Of a DNA stretch of 36,307 bases, positions 34,357 through 36,307 are shown piece by piece (the stretch's first letter is position 1; the number at the start of each line of letters is the position of its first letter). Made by a program: the position numbers and the translations under genes. The notes under the pieces were generated by a model. That model made no database searches and was not told where the DNA came from. It saw nothing but the letters and a program-made list of their open reading frames with translations. The DNA comes from Drouetiella hepatica Uher 2000/2452 (lineage in GTDB: Bacteria; Cyanobacteriota; Cyanobacteriia; Elainellales; Elainellaceae), in the NCBI GenBank assembly GCA_019359505.1, contig JAHHHD010000048.1, forward strand, positions 1 through 36,307, written 5' to 3'.

Positions 34357-35250
34357 CTATCCGGTTGAGTTTTAGGGAGAAAGTGTTAAGTTTTTAATCT
34401 CAGAAAATCGGAGTTAATTGCACCACGGATTCATAAATCCTGATGGTTCCTTCTTTGCAATTGAGAGTATTATTTTCAACTGTTGCGGGCAAACAGGAAT
34501 AATGGCGCGAATAAAAAATGCGCGGTATAGTGAATGAACATCTACAACTTCTACCTCAACTGGCTTTAGAGTAATTAGGCGGTAGAGGTCATTGAAAGAT
34601 TGTGGAGGTAAGGAAGTTAGCGAGATTGATGCAAGAGCAAGGGCTTAGGGATTGCGCTACTCATTTGCTAACTGTGTCGAATAATCTGCTTACCTACCCT
34701 AAAGATAGGTCTGGTACTATGCCTAACACACGGCAATTCAATGAAACTGAAGTCACCGATTTTATTGAAAACGAGGTGTAGATTAGGAGAAATCTAGGAT
34801 TTCAGGGATTACAAAATGAGTTTGACAACGATTGAGTCGTCAACGTGTCAAACATGCTCATGCAATATCAAGCATTATAATGCGATATCTCCGGTTCATA
34901 GGAGTTGAATAATTGGTCTTGATGACGCTTAATATTGGTTGTAGTGGAGGTATAAAACTTTTACTTAGACGCTGTATAAGTTTTGGAAGGATGAAATTTC
35001 CTGATGTTTGAGAGTATGGTCTTATCTCTCAACAACTCTATTGTTAGATGTGCTGTAGTGCCTGGAATTGGATCAGGTGCGGATGCGATCGCTGAATGGA
35101 TTCGCTGAGTGGAGATTCCCTCACTGACTGTCTGAAGCTCAAGCATCAAGAATGGCATCAATATAGCGCTTGTATCACGTTCTGTAAAATAGAGACCATG
35201 CCAAATTGCCATGCTCTGTCCAATCTAAAGAATGAATTCAGGAGTCGATC
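34357..35250. other. Gene-poor region of 894 bases before the UAAP genes
   Basis: No gene of normal size is convincing here on either strand. It contains GATTCATAAATC at 34428-34439, also present in the divergent region near 18709, and one short frame at 34629-34781 described separately. Base composition is AT-rich with many stops. It may be decayed coding sequence left by deletion. No guanidine-I, II or III riboswitch consensus was found by eye, although the downstream genes are of the kind that such riboswitches often control. Confidence 0.5.
34629..34781 (+). CDS. Possible small hypothetical protein, 50 residues
   Basis: An ATG at 34629 opens a 50-residue frame, MQEQGLRDCATHLLTVSN through ETEVTDFIENEV; it could also begin at a GTG at 34602. 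GGTAAGGAAG lies upstream at a rather long distance. No family is recognised. It may be a real small protein, the end of a decayed gene, or chance. Confidence is low because the region has no other coding signal. Confidence 0.22.
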   Translation: MQEQGLRDCATHLLTVSNNLLTYPKDRSGTMPNTRQFNETEVTDFIENEV

Positions 35251-35973
35251 ATGTCTACCGAATCTGATGCGCAAAGTATGGCTCTCGATTCAGCGCTGAT
35301 TGTTGAGAATGAAATGATTCCTGGCGGAGCCTATTGGTCTCGCATGATTCAACATGGCACAACACTGCGAATTGCCGCACCTGAAGGCTCTAGAGGCGTT
35401 GCTCTCCTCTGCTACAATGCCGATAATCTGATCGAGCGATATAACGCTGCTGACACCGCTAAAATTCAGTTCAATGCGTTCTTGAAGAAGGGAATGCTGC
35501 TCTACTCCGATATGGGACGCGTACTGTTCTCTATTACGGAAGATACCTGTGGCTTACACGATATGCTGAGCGGATGCAGTAACGTCGTGACCAATGCGAA
35601 GTACGGCGAAGGTGATTTTAAGAACTCACGCGATAACTTCATGCTGGCGTTAACTAAGCGGAATCTGGGCAAAAAAGACATCATGCCTAACCTCAATCTG
35701 TTCACTCGGATTGCGGTTGATCCAGAAGGAAACTTAGCTTGGACAGAACAAACAGCTCAGCCTGGAAACTTTATCGATTTACGGGCAGAGATGAATGTGT
35801 TGGCGGTTCTATCCAACTGTCCACATCCGCTCGATCCTAGTACGGTTTACGATGCCAAGCCCATTCAGGCGATCGTCTGGAAATCGCCGCTTCCTGCTGA
35901 TGACGATCGCTGTAGAATAGGCAATCCTGAGGCAATTCGGGGCTTTCAAAATACGGATGCCCTGTTTGCATGA
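35251..35973 (+). CDS. Urea-carboxylase-associated DUF1989 protein (UAAP-type, carboxyguanidine deiminase subunit-like)
   Basis: A 240-residue DUF1989 protein. Recognisable family segments are IPGGAYWSRMI, LLCYNADNLIERYNAADT, LYSDMGRVLFSITEDTCGLHD, and RAEMNVLAVLSNCPHPLDP; the length is normal for the larger of the two UAAP partners. This protein pair is encoded next to urea carboxylase-like genes, and in guanidine-degrading bacteria the pair (CgdA/CgdB) hydrolyses carboxyguanidine. The role here is inferred from family. AGGAG precedes the ATG. The partner gene starts 58 bases downstream but is broken. Confidence 0.88.
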   Translation: MSTESDAQSMALDSALIVENEMIPGGAYWSRMIQHGTTLRIAAPEGSRGVALLCYNADNLIERYNAADTAKIQFNAFLKKGMLLYSDMGRVLFSITEDTCGLHDMLSGCSNVVTNAKYGEGDFKNSRDNFMLALTKRNLGKKDIMPNLNLFTRIAVDPEGNLAWTEQTAQPGNFIDLRAEMNVLAVLSNCPHPLDPSTVYDAKPIQAIVWKSPLPADDDRCRIGNPEAIRGFQNTDALFA

Positions 35974-36030
35974 GCATCCCCTGCTTGAAACTTCCACCTC
36001 AGAACCTTGAGAATAAACAGGAGCCTTTCT

Positions 36031-36186
36031 ATGACTTCAACTTTTATGCCGCAGCTTGATCCGAAGTTGGCAATTTATGATCAGGTGCTGCCTGCCCGCA
36101 AACCTTGGGCGCAGGTGATCAAGAAAGGGCAAACGCTGCGAATTGTGGACTTGGGCGGCAATCAGGCTGTTGATTTCTTGGTATAG
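36031..36186 (+). pseudogene. Second UAAP-type DUF1989 protein, truncated by an IS5-type element
   Basis: The first 51 residues of the smaller UAAP partner are intact: YDQVLPARKPWAQVIKKGQT and LRIVDLGGNQAVDFL are typical of the family, which normally has about 200 residues. The frame then meets the end of an IS5-type element (GAACCCATTTGAGATCTT from 36186) and stops at TAG. CAGGAG lies 9 bases before the ATG. The rest of the gene, and any carboxylase or further transport genes, may lie beyond the element outside the window. Confidence 0.85.
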
Positions 36187-36307
36187 AACCCATTTGAGAT
36201 CTTAAGAAGATGCTGCAAGCCTCTTCACCATTAGCCTAACGAAGCAGAGGTGAATCTTGGTCGTGGCATTCGGCAATGTCCGCTCAAAGTTTTTCACGAG
36301 AATTTTG
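36186..36307 (-). mobile_element. Partial IS5-type insertion sequence at the right edge
   Basis: The element starts with an end nearly identical to that at 13427-13444, and both are preceded by GGTATA. It extends past the window. The transposase reads leftwards and its C-terminus is visible. The insertion interrupts the second UAAP gene. Target duplication cannot be checked because the other end is not in the window. Confidence 0.85.
36202..36307 (-). CDS. IS5-type transposase, C-terminal 34 residues
   Basis: The minus strand reads ILVKNFERTLPNATTKIHL and then CFVRLMVKRLAASS before a stop at 36202-36204. The pattern (VKNFER, then a final RLMVKRLA helix) is the usual end of IS5-family DDE transposases. 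The catalytic residues and the start lie outside the window. Its relation to the truncated transposase at 13489 cannot be tested because they cover different ends of the protein. Confidence 0.75.
   Translation of the reverse strand, partial: KILVKNFERTLPNATTKIHLCFVRLMVKRLAASS

Noticed and set aside
34961-35212. 83-codon minus-strand frame before the UAAP gene
   Set aside because: No recognisable domain and no ribosome site; it lies in a region with decayed character.
18877-36186. Cyanotoxin (cylindrospermopsin- or saxitoxin-type) biosynthesis cluster
   Set aside because: Amidohydrolases, a guanidine link and an exporter recall such clusters, but there is no PKS, NRPS or amidinotransferase; importers dominate, which fits catabolism.
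13421-36203. Composite transposon formed by the two IS5-type ends
   Set aside because: Both ends have the element body on their right-hand side, so the island is not flanked by two inward or outward complete copies, and the left copy is truncated.

Overview
The window looks like chromosomal DNA from a cyanobacterium, probably a filamentous Leptolyngbya-like lineage. The palindrome GCGATCGC (HIP1) recurs throughout, there is an OprB-type porin with an N-terminal SLH domain (a cyanobacterial hallmark), and the insertion sequences are of IS630 and IS5 types common in that phylum. The window starts inside an IS630-type element and ends inside an IS5-type element, so it may be a draft contig cut at repeats. 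No tRNA, rRNA, CRISPR array or phage module was recognised.

Region 1 (about 0.1-13.4 kb) is a redox and detoxification neighbourhood that has been rearranged repeatedly. It holds a LysR regulator divergent from a pirin, then an alpha/beta hydrolase, an isochorismatase-like hydrolase, an FMN azoreductase, an SLH-OprB porin, a monooxygenase-like protein with a membrane tail, an F420-reductase-like NADP protein, a YdcZ-type exporter, a glutathione S-transferase (GST), a second isochorismatase-like hydrolase and an AraC regulator. Debris lies between them: a GST C-terminal remnant, a porin C-terminal remnant, a short DUF981-like fragment, and a PNPOx-like flavoprotein gene split by an IS630 element. 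Removing that element with one TA copy restores the flavoprotein frame exactly.

Region 2 (about 13.4-14.2 kb) is a transposon graveyard: a truncated IS5-type transposase and a frameshifted C-terminal remnant of another transposase.

Region 3 (about 14.2-36.2 kb) is the most interesting part: a compact accessory island that appears built to import and break down a nitrogen-rich small molecule, perhaps a purine-like, pyrimidine-like or guanidino compound. It has three main transcription blocks. A leftward block encodes a PuuE-like CE4 deacetylase, a desaturase-like di-iron membrane enzyme and a cytoplasmic molybdopterin oxidoreductase. A rightward block, divergent from it, encodes an SDR dehydrogenase, two tandem Tat-lipoprotein solute-binding proteins, an ABC ATPase and permease, an SMR exporter and a TIM-barrel isomerase-like protein. 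A second leftward block converges on it with a 4-base overlap. It encodes a second desaturase-like enzyme, a complete BMP/nucleoside-type ABC importer (lipoprotein, double ATPase, two permeases) and two amidohydrolases. An Lrp/AsnC regulator is divergent from this block.

Downstream lie an intact urea-carboxylase-associated (DUF1989) protein and a second one cut after about 51 residues by an IS5-type element. This protein pair is known from urea carboxylase and guanidine carboxylase loci (carboxyguanidine deiminase), and SMR proteins include guanidinium exporters, so guanidine or urea may be an end product. The true substrate cannot be determined from the sequence.
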